A stretch of DNA of 31,204 nt from COE1 sp963596435 (GTDB lineage Bacteria; Bacillota; Clostridia; Lachnospirales; Lachnospiraceae), in contig CAVBMG010000032.1 of assembly GCA_963596435.1 (NCBI GenBank), positions 1 to 31,204 of the forward strand, in the 5' to 3' direction. Shown here one piece after another: positions 16,181 to 23,128 of the stretch (positions within the stretch are counted from its first letter, which is position 1; every line of letters begins with the position of its first letter). The position numbers and the translations under genes are program-made. The notes below the pieces were generated by a model that was not told the origin of the DNA, did not search any database, and worked only from the letters and a program-made list of their open reading frames with translations.

Positions 16181-16727
16181 GAATAAAGTCAAATTCATAA
16201 CGGCGGTATGTATGGGTATCGCCGTTATGGTATGCTTAGTCTGTGTAGCAGGTAATAAGCTTCCCGGATGGGTAACATGGGAAGAAAGACAGATAAATGA
16301 CACAACAGGGAAATATGAAATTACCTTATCTTCCAGGGCAGTAAGTGTAAGTAGAAATTCTGATCAGAAAATCATCTGGAAAAGCCAAAAGGGTGTGAAA
16401 GTGCAGGATATCTTATCCTGTGATATAGATGGTGATGGAAATGACGAGTTGATTCTTCTATGCTGGAAGAGGGGGAGATTTGGCAAATACAGACCATTTT
16501 GGGTAGAACAGGATGAAAAGGAATGGTCACAGCATATTTTTGTATACAGATATGCAGAAGATCAGATTAATCCCATGTGGATGTCCTCTTATATCGGACA
16601 GGATGTCGTTAAAATAAATGCAAAGCCGGATTCCAAACAGAAATACTATCTGATATTGACTGACAGAAACGGTAAAAACAGTAATTGGGTATGGAATTAC
16701 TGGGGATTTGAATTATTTGAAAAATAA
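16146..16727 (+). CDS. Membrane-anchored protein with FG-GAP/VCBS-like Ca-binding motif
   Basis: 193 residues from the first ATG. A basic N terminus and one hydrophobic segment (about 17-35) act as an anchor or uncleaved signal. The extracytoplasmic part holds DIDGDGNDEL (93-102), the DxDGDGxxD Ca-binding loop of FG-GAP/VCBS-type beta-propeller blades; only one such blade is visible, so it is not a full propeller. The start is not resolved: ATGs at 16146 and 16149 lack a Shine-Dalgarno, and the ATG at 16170 sits in ATGATTGGTAA, overlapping the stop of the DUF3160 gene, which suggests reinitiation. The overlap implies that it works with the DUF3160 lipoprotein at the cell surface. Specific function unknown. 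Confidence 0.75.
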   Translation: MMRAIKIIMIGKNKVKFITAVCMGIAVMVCLVCVAGNKLPGWVTWEERQINDTTGKYEITLSSRAVSVSRNSDQKIIWKSQKGVKVQDILSCDIDGDGNDELILLCWKRGRFGKYRPFWVEQDEKEWSQHIFVYRYAEDQINPMWMSSYIGQDVVKINAKPDSKQKYYLILTDRNGKNSNWVWNYWGFELFEK

Positions 16728-16728
16728 G

Positions 16729-16757
16729 TTGATATTATAATCAGATAAGCATATAAT
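16729..16757 (+). promoter_or_regulatory. Sigma-A promoter of the ABC-F leader
   Basis: TTGATA (16729-16734) and a perfect TATAAT (16752-16757) are separated by 17 nt. Transcription should start near 16764, about 240 nt before the ABC-F start codon, which leaves a long regulated leader. Confidence 0.78.
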
Positions 16758-16775
16758 AATTGTATCAATGAGAAA

Positions 16776-16899
16776 GAGGTGAAAGGATGAGAAAATAATC
16801 TACTTTTGAAAGCATGAACAGATTTTAGATAGTGCCCTGTCAGGGGTATTGTTTTCATGTTGCCAAAAGTGGATTATGATTCTCATAACCTCTTTTTTT
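16776..16899 (+). promoter_or_regulatory. Ribosome-dependent attenuator (long terminator hairpin) upstream of ABC-F gene
   Basis: The 5' arm (16776-16808) pairs in blocks with the 3' arm (16864-16892): GAGGT with ACCTC, ATGAGAA (16787-16793) with TTCTCAT (16880-16886), ATAATC (16795-16800) with GATTAT (16872-16877), and ACTTTTG (16802-16808) with CAAAAGT (16864-16870). A U7 run (16893-16899) follows, so the fold is an intrinsic terminator. Inside it CATGAA (16813-16818) pairs with TTCATG (16854-16859), capped by a CCC/GGG stem. The 5' arm contains the ribosome site and the whole three-codon ORF at 16787, so a stalled ribosome there would prevent the terminator from forming. This is the logic known for inducible antibiotic-resistance leaders; the mechanism here is inferred. 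Confidence 0.78.
16787..16798 (+). CDS. Three-residue leader ORF (Met-Arg-Lys) in the ABC-F attenuator
   Basis: ATG AGA AAA TAA follows GAGGTGA with the ideal spacing (GAGG then 7 nt). It lies entirely within the 5' arm of the terminator hairpin. A second mini-ORF, ATG AGA AAG AGG TGA (16768-16782), starts about 4 nt after the predicted transcript start and overlaps this ribosome site; it is nearly leaderless. The coding status is inferred from position and ribosome site only. Confidence 0.55.
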   Translation: MRK

Positions 16900-17003
16900 C
16901 GTGTTTATTTATATAATATACGGCTGCTTAGTCTGGCAGTGACACAGGTTATCCGAATCAGAATCGTTTGGCAACAGGCGTTTTTGGATGAGGAGGAATG
17001 TGT

Positions 17004-18575
17004 ATGGCACAGATTTGTGTTTCTAATCTTACATTTTGTTATGAAGGCAGTTTTGATAATATCTTTGAAGATGTTTCCTTTATAATTGACACAGACTGGA
17101 AGCTTGGCTTCATAGGAAGAAATGGCAAGGGTAAGACGACCTTTTTAAATATTCTATCAGGAAAGTATCCTTATCAGGGAAATATCAGTACATCTACAGT
17201 ATTTGATTATTTTCCATATCAGGTCACACAGCAGCAAAAGGAGCAATGTGCATCAGAGTTTCTTGCAGAACTAAAGCCAGGCTGTGAGGAATGGCGTGTC
17301 ATATGTGAACTGAATAAGTTACAGATATCAGCTGAAATATTGTATCGTCCATTTGGAACCTTGAGCTTTGGCGAACAGACTAAGGTAATGTTGGCGGTAT
17401 TGTTTGCAGGAGACAATGACTTTCTTTTAATTGATGAGCCAACGAATCATCTGGATCATGAGGCAAGACAGATTGTGAAGAAATATCTTGCAGATAAGAA
17501 GGGATTTATTCTGGTTTCCCATGACAGAGATCTGCTGGATGCATGTATTGATCATGTACTGGTGCTCAATCGTAAATCCATTGAGATTCAAAGCGGGAAT
17601 TTCTCAAGCTGGTGGGAGAATAAAACGCGTAAGGATAACTTCTCACAGATGGAGAATGAGAAGCATCTAAGGCAAATTGGTCAGTTAAAAAGGGCAGCAG
17701 AGCAAAGTGCCAGATGGGCACAGCAAAATGAAAATACCAAGATAGGCTATGACCCGAAGAAAGAACCGGACAGATGTATCTCAACCAGAGCTTATATCGG
17801 GGCAAAAACCAAGAAGATGCAAAGCAGAGTCAAATCCTATGAGAAGAGAATGCAGCGTGAGATAGAAGAAAAAGAGGGGCTGCTGGTAGATATTGAAAAT
17901 CCCGTGGATTTGAAATTATATCCTGAAAAATATCATAAGGATGTACTTGTTTCTGCCAAAGACTATACCTTTATCTATGCAGATGCGAAGGAGGCAGTAA
18001 TAGATCATCTAAGCTTTGAACTGCGCCAGGGAGAAAGAATTTTCTTAAAGGGCAGTAATGGATGTGGCAAGTCTACTCTGATAAAGAATATTCTTTCTCA
18101 TATAAAAGGAGAAAGTCCTTCAAATGGTAAGGAAGAAGGTCTGCTGAAAACAGGAAGCGGGCTTACAGTTTCCTATATTAATCAGGATACGGGCTTTTTA
18201 AATGGCAGTATCAGGGAATTCTGTAAGGAGCGTGAACTGGATGAAAGTCTGTTTTGTGCACTACTTCGCCAGCTTGACATGGAGAGGGTGCAATTTGAAA
18301 AAAATATGGGGGAATTCTCAGAAGGACAGAAGAAGAAGGTACTGATCGCTTCCAGCCTTATGACACCGGCGCATCTCTATATATGGGATGAACCACTTAA
18401 CTATATTGATGTATTTACCAGGATGCAGATAGAGGAATTATTGTTGAAATATCAGCCGACTATGTTACTGGTAGATCATGATGAGAGCTTTTGTAACAGA
18501 ATTGCTACAAGAATAATTGAATTTAGCCTTGACGAACGTTCTTTTTTACATTATAATCTTAATGATATTTTCTAG
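17004..18575 (+). CDS. Lsa/CplR-like ABC-F ribosomal protection protein
   Basis: 523 residues from the ATG at 17004, chosen because AGGAGG (16991-16996) is 7 nt upstream; the ATG at 16998 is only 1 nt away from it. There are two ABC domains and no membrane segments. NBD1: Walker A GRNGKGKT (38-45), signature LSFGEQ (120-125), Walker B FLLIDEPTNHLD with E145. A long basic linker (about 205-295) is the antibiotic-resistance-domain region. NBD2: GSNGCGKST (350-358), signature FSEGQKKK, Walker B LYIWDEPLNYID. The start (FDNIFEDVSFIIDTDWKLGF) resembles Lsa-type ABC-Fs, which bind the E site of antibiotic-stalled ribosomes and dislodge lincosamides, streptogramins A and pleuromutilins. Drug range here is inferred. 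The attenuator in front suggests induction by ribosome-stalling drugs. Confidence 0.9.
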   Translation: MAQICVSNLTFCYEGSFDNIFEDVSFIIDTDWKLGFIGRNGKGKTTFLNILSGKYPYQGNISTSTVFDYFPYQVTQQQKEQCASEFLAELKPGCEEWRVICELNKLQISAEILYRPFGTLSFGEQTKVMLAVLFAGDNDFLLIDEPTNHLDHEARQIVKKYLADKKGFILVSHDRDLLDACIDHVLVLNRKSIEIQSGNFSSWWENKTRKDNFSQMENEKHLRQIGQLKRAAEQSARWAQQNENTKIGYDPKKEPDRCISTRAYIGAKTKKMQSRVKSYEKRMQREIEEKEGLLVDIENPVDLKLYPEKYHKDVLVSAKDYTFIYADAKEAVIDHLSFELRQGERIFLKGSNGCGKSTLIKNILSHIKGESPSNGKEEGLLKTGSGLTVSYINQDTGFLNGSIREFCKERELDESLFCALLRQLDMERVQFEKNMGEFSEGQKKKVLIASSLMTPAHLYIWDEPLNYIDVFTRMQIEELLLKYQPTMLLVDHDESFCNRIATRIIEFSLDERSFLHYNLNDIF

Positions 18576-18671
18576 TACATGGTATTTTTCTGCCCTTTTG
18601 ACGGAAAGGTACCGATTACATCATAAGACAGATATTTTACTGTATATAGAATGAGAAGGAGGTGTTTCTCA

Positions 18672-18806
18672 ATGAAAATGACATTTCAGCCTAAGACAAG
18701 ACAGAGAGCTAAGGTTCACGGATTCAGAGCTAGAATGAGTACTCCAGGTGGAAGAAAAGTTTTAGCAGCAAGAAGAGCTAAAGGAAGAAAGAGATTATCA
18801 GCATAG
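18672..18806 (+). CDS. rpmH: Ribosomal protein L34
   Basis: 44 residues, Arg/Lys-rich, with the L34 pattern MKMTFQPKTRQRAKVHGFRA, then RMSTPGGRKVLAARRAKGRK and a short tail. It is a 50S subunit protein. AAGGAGGTG lies 9 nt upstream of the ATG. A TTGACG at 18598-18603 might be part of its promoter, but I found no convincing -10 at the right distance. A hairpin terminator follows immediately, before rnpA. Confidence 0.97.
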   Translation: MKMTFQPKTRQRAKVHGFRARMSTPGGRKVLAARRAKGRKRLSA

Positions 18807-18827
18807 GTCACATTTTGTGGCCTTTTT
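18806..18827 (+). terminator. Intrinsic (probably partial) terminator between rpmH and rnpA
   Basis: GGTCACA (18806-18812) pairs with TGTGGCC (18816-18822), with one G-U pair and a 3-nt loop, followed by T5 (18823-18827). It begins on the last base of the rpmH stop codon. Read-through would supply rnpA at a lower level than L34. Confidence 0.7.
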
Positions 18828-18849
18828 CTCTTTGATTTGGAGAGTTTAT

Positions 18850-19191
18850 ATGAAATTTTCGGAATCATTGAAAAGTAACAGCGATTTCAGGCGGGTATAT
18901 CGGGGCGGTAAATCGTACGCCAATAAATATCTGGTCATGTATGTACTGGAGAATGGAACAGATCAAAACAGGCTTGGAATTTCTGTCAGTAAGAAAGTCG
19001 GAAACAGTGTCGTAAGACATCGGATTACGAGATTAGTCAGAGAAAGTTACAGACTACACGAAAATATATTTAATAGTGGTTTAGATATAGTAGTCGTTGC
19101 AAGGGTCGGTGCAAAGGAAGTCGGTTATGCCGAAATAGAAAGTGCACTGCTGCATGTATCGAAGCTCCATAGAATATTAATAACCTGCTGA
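18850..19191 (+). CDS. rnpA: Ribonuclease P protein component
   Basis: 113 residues from the ATG at 18850, which has GGAGAG about 6 nt upstream; an in-frame start at 18817 lies inside the terminator and is unlikely. RnpA binds the RNase P RNA and aids 5' processing of pre-tRNA. The family signature is present as KVGNSVVRHRITRLVRES, the RNR helix, and the N terminus has SNSDFRRVYRGGKSYAN. It is followed after 14 nt by yidD, the standard rpmH-rnpA-yidD-yidC order. Confidence 0.96.
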   Translation: MKFSESLKSNSDFRRVYRGGKSYANKYLVMYVLENGTDQNRLGISVSKKVGNSVVRHRITRLVRESYRLHENIFNSGLDIVVVARVGAKEVGYAEIESALLHVSKLHRILITC

Positions 19192-19205
19192 TAAGGAGGT
19201 TATCT

Positions 19206-19415
19206 ATGAAATATATCATGATTAGAATGATCAGATTCTACCAGAAGTATTTGTCACCGCTTAAAAGTACGAAGTGTCCATATTTTCCAACCTGCTCCCA
19301 GTATGGTCTGGAAGCGATTCAGAAATATGGAGCCGTCAAGGGCGGTTTACTTGCGTTATGGAGAATTCTTCGATGCAATCCTTTTTCAAAGGGAGGATAT
19401 GACCCGGTACCATAA
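19206..19415 (+). CDS. yidD: Membrane protein insertion efficiency factor YidD
   Basis: 69 residues with the YidD signature: FYQKYLSPLKSTKCPYFPTC, then SQYGLEAIQKYGAVKGGLLA and RILRCNPFSKGGYDPVP. The three conserved Cys residues are present. It is a small amphipathic inner-membrane-associated protein thought to help YidC insert proteins. TAAGGAGGT lies upstream of the ATG. It lies between rnpA and yidC. Confidence 0.95.
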   Translation: MKYIMIRMIRFYQKYLSPLKSTKCPYFPTCSQYGLEAIQKYGAVKGGLLALWRILRCNPFSKGGYDPVP

Positions 19416-19442
19416 AAGGGAGTCTTGATTAGGAGGAGACAG

Positions 19443-20783
19443 ATGGAATTTTACTTATTAACACAGAATTCAACTCCGATATTCCAGTATGTAGTTAAGT
19501 TACTTGGCGTTATTATGAACGTTATTTTCGAGTTTCTTGATTTGATTGGTATTCCCAATATCGGTTTATCTATTATTCTTTTTACAATTGTTATTTATTT
19601 ATTACTGATGCCACTTACCATTAAGCAGCAGAAGTTCTCCAAGCTTTCTGCAAAAATGAATCCTGAGATTCAGGCAATTCAGGCTAAGTATAAGGGAAAG
19701 CAGGATAATGAATCCATGCTTGCCATGAACGCAGAGACCAAGCAGGTGTATGCAAAGTATGGTGTATCTCCGTCCGGAAGCTGTGTACAGCTGTTGATTC
19801 AGATGCCGATTCTGTTTGCACTGTATCGTGTTATCTATTCCATGCCGGCATATGTTACCAAGTTAGGTGACGCTTTTGGTGTTCTGGCTGATAAGATCAT
19901 GAGCGCTGCAGATGGTGTGGAATATGTAAAGGGCATGAGTGCCGCAGCATATTATGCTAAGAATTTTGATATTGCAGGCAACACAAGAAATGCAATTATT
20001 GATACTCTGAATAAGGTATCCAGTACAGATATGGCTACTTTATCAGAAAAATTTGGACTGGCTGATCTGACTTATAATGGAAGTCTGATTCTGAGTAATG
20101 GTTCTACCAGAGGTCTGATCGATACTTATAACAATTTTCTTGGTCTGAATATTGGTAATACACCAATGGATACCATCAGAAGTTCTTTCGCTTCCAATAA
20201 TTATCTGCTTCTGATCGGTGCTGTTATGATTCCTGTTCTGGCAGCTGTAACACAGTGGATCAACTATAAGCTGATGCCTCAGGCTCCAAGCAATGATAAC
20301 AGCAATGCCAAAAAGGGTCAGAGTGATATGGCTGACAGCATGCAGCAGTCTATGAAGATGATGAACACAATTATGCCGATTATGTCAGCATGGTTCTGTT
20401 TAACACTTCCTGCAGGTATGGGTCTGTACTGGGTTATCGGTGCGGTTGTCAGAAGTATTCAGCAGGTTGCAATCAATAAGCACATTGATAAAATGGATGT
20501 AGATGCAGAGATTGCAAAGAATATTGAAAAGTATAATGAAAAGATGAAGAAGAAAGGTATTGATCCTGCCAAGTTAAATGCAGCTGCAAGAACAAATACC
20601 AAGAATATCTCATCCAAAACAGCTTATAAGAATACAGCTTCCAATAAACCTGCTAAAACAGCAGAAGAGAAGGCTGCGGCAATTAAAGAATCTACAGAAT
20701 ATTATAATAAGAATGCAAAGCCTGGTTCTTTGGCAGCCAAGGCTAATATGGTAAAGCAATACAACGAAAAGAACAATAAGTAG
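19443..20783 (+). CDS. yidC: Membrane protein insertase YidC/OxaA/SpoIIIJ
   Basis: 446 residues from the ATG at 19443 with AGGAGGA 5 nt upstream; a TTG at 19425 would be inside that ribosome site. YidC inserts and folds membrane proteins, alone or with Sec. Hydrophobic segments are visible near the N terminus (IFQYVVKLLGVIMNVIF, GLSIILFTIVIYLLLMPL), in SCVQLLIQMPILFALYRVIY, in YLLLIGAVMIPVLAAV and in WFCLTLPAGMGLYWVIGAVV. KQQKFSKLSAKMNPEIQAIQ is the conserved cytoplasmic loop. No lipobox Cys is seen at the N terminus, unlike B. subtilis SpoIIIJ. The C terminus is a long Lys/Ala-rich tail, probably for ribosome contact. The insert between about 150 and 240 is longer than in minimal Gram-positive YidC. 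Confidence 0.95.
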   Translation: MEFYLLTQNSTPIFQYVVKLLGVIMNVIFEFLDLIGIPNIGLSIILFTIVIYLLLMPLTIKQQKFSKLSAKMNPEIQAIQAKYKGKQDNESMLAMNAETKQVYAKYGVSPSGSCVQLLIQMPILFALYRVIYSMPAYVTKLGDAFGVLADKIMSAADGVEYVKGMSAAAYYAKNFDIAGNTRNAIIDTLNKVSSTDMATLSEKFGLADLTYNGSLILSNGSTRGLIDTYNNFLGLNIGNTPMDTIRSSFASNNYLLLIGAVMIPVLAAVTQWINYKLMPQAPSNDNSNAKKGQSDMADSMQQSMKMMNTIMPIMSAWFCLTLPAGMGLYWVIGAVVRSIQQVAINKHIDKMDVDAEIAKNIEKYNEKMKKKGIDPAKLNAAARTNTKNISSKTAYKNTASNKPAKTAEEKAAAIKESTEYYNKNAKPGSLAAKANMVKQYNEKNNK

Positions 20784-20796
20784 GGGGTAAATGAAC

Positions 20797-21429
20797 ATGG
20801 AATTCATGGAGTTTTCAGCAAAAACCGTTAATGATGCCGTTACAGAAGCATGCAAGCACTTTACAGTGCCCAGTGATAAATTGGAATATGAAGTAATTGA
20901 AGAAGGTTCTACCGGATTTCTGGGATTCAATTCAAAACCTGCTGTTATCAAAGCAAGAATTATTGAAGAAAAGTTATCTGTTGAGGATCAGGCTAAGAAA
21001 TTCCTTCAGGATGTGTTCCAGGCTATGAATATGGTCGTAGTCATTGATGCAAAATTTGATGAAGCAGAGAATACACTGGATGTTGAATTGAGCGGAGACG
21101 AAATGGGTGTTCTGATCGGTAAGAGAGGTCAGACACTTGATTCCCTGCAGTATCTGATTTCATTGGTAGTAAACAAGGGTACTGATGAATACATAAGAGT
21201 AAAAGTGGATACTGAGAACTACAGACAGAGACGTAAGGAGACACTTGAGAATCTGGCTAAGAATATTTCTTACAGAGTAAAGCGTACAAAACGTCCTGTA
21301 TCTTTGGAGCCTATGAATCCTTATGAAAGAAGAATCATCCATTCTGCATTACAGAATGACAGATTTGTTACAACACATAGTGAAGGTGAAGAACCTTACA
21401 GACGTGTCGTTGTTACTTTAAAACGATAG
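20797..21429 (+). CDS. jag: Jag/KhpB RNA-binding protein (Jag-N, KH, R3H)
   Basis: 210 residues from the ATG at 20797; an ATG at 20791 is only 3 nt from GGGGG, while 20797 has a 9-nt spacing. The Jag-N domain is at about 1-50 (FSAKTVNDAVTEACKHF, EGSTGFLGFNSKPAVIKAR). The KH domain carries GVLIGKRGQTLDSLQYLISL (about 105-125). The R3H domain is at the C terminus (ERRIIHSALQNDRFVTTHSE). KhpB/Jag binds RNA and, in pneumococcus, controls cell elongation with KhpA. It starts 13 nt after yidC, the usual neighbour. An intrinsic terminator follows. Confidence 0.95.
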   Translation: MEFMEFSAKTVNDAVTEACKHFTVPSDKLEYEVIEEGSTGFLGFNSKPAVIKARIIEEKLSVEDQAKKFLQDVFQAMNMVVVIDAKFDEAENTLDVELSGDEMGVLIGKRGQTLDSLQYLISLVVNKGTDEYIRVKVDTENYRQRRKETLENLAKNISYRVKRTKRPVSLEPMNPYERRIIHSALQNDRFVTTHSEGEEPYRRVVVTLKR

Positions 21430-21444
21430 GAATCGGTATTTAAG

Positions 21445-21473
21445 AGTCCTCACCAATTGGGTGGGGACTTTTT
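21445..21473 (+). terminator. Intrinsic terminator downstream of jag
   Basis: AGTCCTCACC (21445-21454) pairs with GGTGGGGACT (21460-21469) with one wobble and a 5-nt loop, followed by T5 (21469-21473). It sits only 7 nt before the ribosome site of the next gene, so that gene must depend on read-through or on a promoter inside jag. Confidence 0.8.
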
Positions 21474-21492
21474 CAGTATAGAGGTGATTAAG

Positions 21493-22308
21493 TTGAAAAA
21501 AATATTTTTTACAGATATAGACGGCACGTTATTAAATGATAAAAAAGAATTGACTCCTGAAACCAGAAAAGTGATAGAGAAAATTTCAGAAGCTGGACAT
21601 TATATGGTATTAGCTTCAGGAAGACCCATGATGAGTGTTATGGAGGTAGGAGAGCAGCTTGGAATTCCTGATAACAACTTATATTATATTGGAAGTAATG
21701 GTGGGATTGTAGTAGAAGCTGCAACCGGTCATGTTATTATGGAGAAAAGACTTGAACTGAAGGATGTAGAATATATCTTTGATGTATGTGAAAAAATGGG
21801 AGTTCATATACATTCTTATACCGATTGTGCAATTGTATCTAAGAGGCAGACGAAGGAGCTGGATTTTTATCAGAAGGTTATTCATATGCCTACACTTCTG
21901 GTAGAACAGGCATCAGATGCTTTTAAGGATAAACCGCCTTTAAAATGTGTTGCGATCTCCATTGAAGGAAGAGGAAAGCTGGAGCAGTTAAAAGAGGTTC
22001 TAAAATCATGGGCTGAAGGAAGAATTAACTTATTATTCTCCAATGATAATTTACTGGAAATGTTTCCTGTTCAATCCGGTAAAGGGAAGGCATTGGAGTG
22101 GCTGAGTAATCATCTTGGTATTCCAATAGAACATACATTAGCTGCCGGAGATCAGGATAATGATATCTCTATGATAGAAGCAGCCGGCATGGGTGTGGCA
22201 ATGTCTAATGGTGCAGAGCATGTAAAGGAAATAGCAGATAAGGTTACAGATAGATCAAATAATGAAGATGGACTTGTTCCTATTTTGGAAGATTTCTTTG
22301 AAGTGTAG
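21493..22308 (+). CDS. Cof-type HAD-IIB phosphatase
   Basis: 271 residues from the TTG at 21493, which has GAGGTG 6 nt upstream; no ATG lies near. The HAD motifs are intact: motif I FTDIDGTLLND with the two catalytic Asp at D8 and D10, motif II LASGRPMM, motif III Lys in SGKGKALEWL, and motif IV AAGDQDNDISMIEAAG. The large C2B cap between motifs II and III fits the Cof family, which dephosphorylates sugar phosphates, flavin-type or cofactor phosphates. The substrate cannot be told from sequence. It lies between jag and a TSUP permease; the terminator just before it suggests expression below that of the yidC-jag group. Confidence 0.9.
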   Translation: MKKIFFTDIDGTLLNDKKELTPETRKVIEKISEAGHYMVLASGRPMMSVMEVGEQLGIPDNNLYYIGSNGGIVVEAATGHVIMEKRLELKDVEYIFDVCEKMGVHIHSYTDCAIVSKRQTKELDFYQKVIHMPTLLVEQASDAFKDKPPLKCVAISIEGRGKLEQLKEVLKSWAEGRINLLFSNDNLLEMFPVQSGKGKALEWLSNHLGIPIEHTLAAGDQDNDISMIEAAGMGVAMSNGAEHVKEIADKVTDRSNNEDGLVPILEDFFEV

Positions 22309-22329
22309 TGGAAAGGCAGGATGTAATAA

Positions 22330-23043
22330 ATGGGTTGGATGATGTTTGCCGCAGTATGTGCTTACTTTGTAAAAGGGCTGTGTGGATTTGCAAATACACT
22401 TGTCTTCTCGACCATATTGAGCTTCAGTACGAATAATGTAAATATATCTCCTGTAGAATTGGTTCTTGGATTGCCAAGTAATATTATGATTTCCTATAAG
22501 GAACGAAAGTCTGTACAGTGGAAGGTGTGTCTTCCATTAGCAGGTCTTGTATTATTGGGTGATATTCCAGGAATACTGCTTCTTAAAAATACAAATACAC
22601 AAGTTATTAAAGGTATCTTTGGATTTGTAATCATTGCGATTGGGTTAGAGATGCTTCTGCGTGAGTATATGGGAAAAACTAAAAAATCACAACTGTTATT
22701 AATAACAATTGGTATTTTATCCGGTATTTTATGTGGATTGTATGGAATTGGCGCTTTGCTGGCAGCATATATGGGGCGTGTTACAGATAACAGTAGTTCT
22801 TTTAAAGGAAATCTGTGTATAGTCTTTTTGATTGATAATCTGTTTCGCCTGGTAATGTATGGTGTCACCGGTATTATTACATTGGCTACGCTAAAGCAGT
22901 CTGTTATTTTATTTCCGTTTATGGCTTTGGGATTATTTCTGGGAATGAAGGGCAGTAATTTTCTGGATGAGAAAAAGATTAAGAGGCTGGTTATTATTAT
23001 GCTGATCTTATCAGGAGTATCTTTGATCGTGACGTTGTTTTAG
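22330..23043 (+). CDS. TSUP (TauE/SafE-type) membrane permease
   Basis: 237 residues, strongly hydrophobic with about seven membrane spans. The two-fold pattern of the family is seen: AYFVKGLCGFANTLVFSTIL in the first half and GILCGLYGIGALLAAYMGRV in the second, with the first LGLPSNIMIS loop and the basic loop KERKSVQWK between them. TSUP proteins export or import small organic and sulfur-containing anions; the substrate here is unknown. The ATG at 22330 has AGGATG 7-8 nt upstream. It lies 21 nt after the HAD gene and is probably cotranscribed with it. The next gene has its own promoter candidate. Confidence 0.85.
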   Translation: MGWMMFAAVCAYFVKGLCGFANTLVFSTILSFSTNNVNISPVELVLGLPSNIMISYKERKSVQWKVCLPLAGLVLLGDIPGILLLKNTNTQVIKGIFGFVIIAIGLEMLLREYMGKTKKSQLLLITIGILSGILCGLYGIGALLAAYMGRVTDNSSSFKGNLCIVFLIDNLFRLVMYGVTGIITLATLKQSVILFPFMALGLFLGMKGSNFLDEKKIKRLVIIMLILSGVSLIVTLF

Positions 23044-23055
23044 TGAGATATTTCA

Positions 23056-23084
23056 TTGAAATAATCGCTAAAATAGATTATAGT
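23056..23084 (+). promoter_or_regulatory. Candidate promoter for mnmE-mnmG-rsmG
   Basis: TTGAAA (23056-23061) and TATAGT (23079-23084) are separated by 17 nt in the 85-bp gap before mnmE. The predicted start is near 23091. Confidence 0.6.
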
Positions 23085-23128
23085 TAAAGTTAAATAAGTT
23101 AAAATGAGAAAGGTATGGTCATTAGAAT

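Noticed and set aside
16849..17085. 78-codon ORF overlapping the ABC-F leader and start
   Set aside because: It begins inside the terminator hairpin, has no ribosome site and overlaps the ABC-F gene out of frame.
23050..23066. Small inverted repeat TATTTC/GAAATA between the TSUP gene and mnmE as a terminator
   Set aside because: The stem is only 6 A/T-rich pairs without a T run, and it overlaps the -35 of the mnmE promoter candidate.
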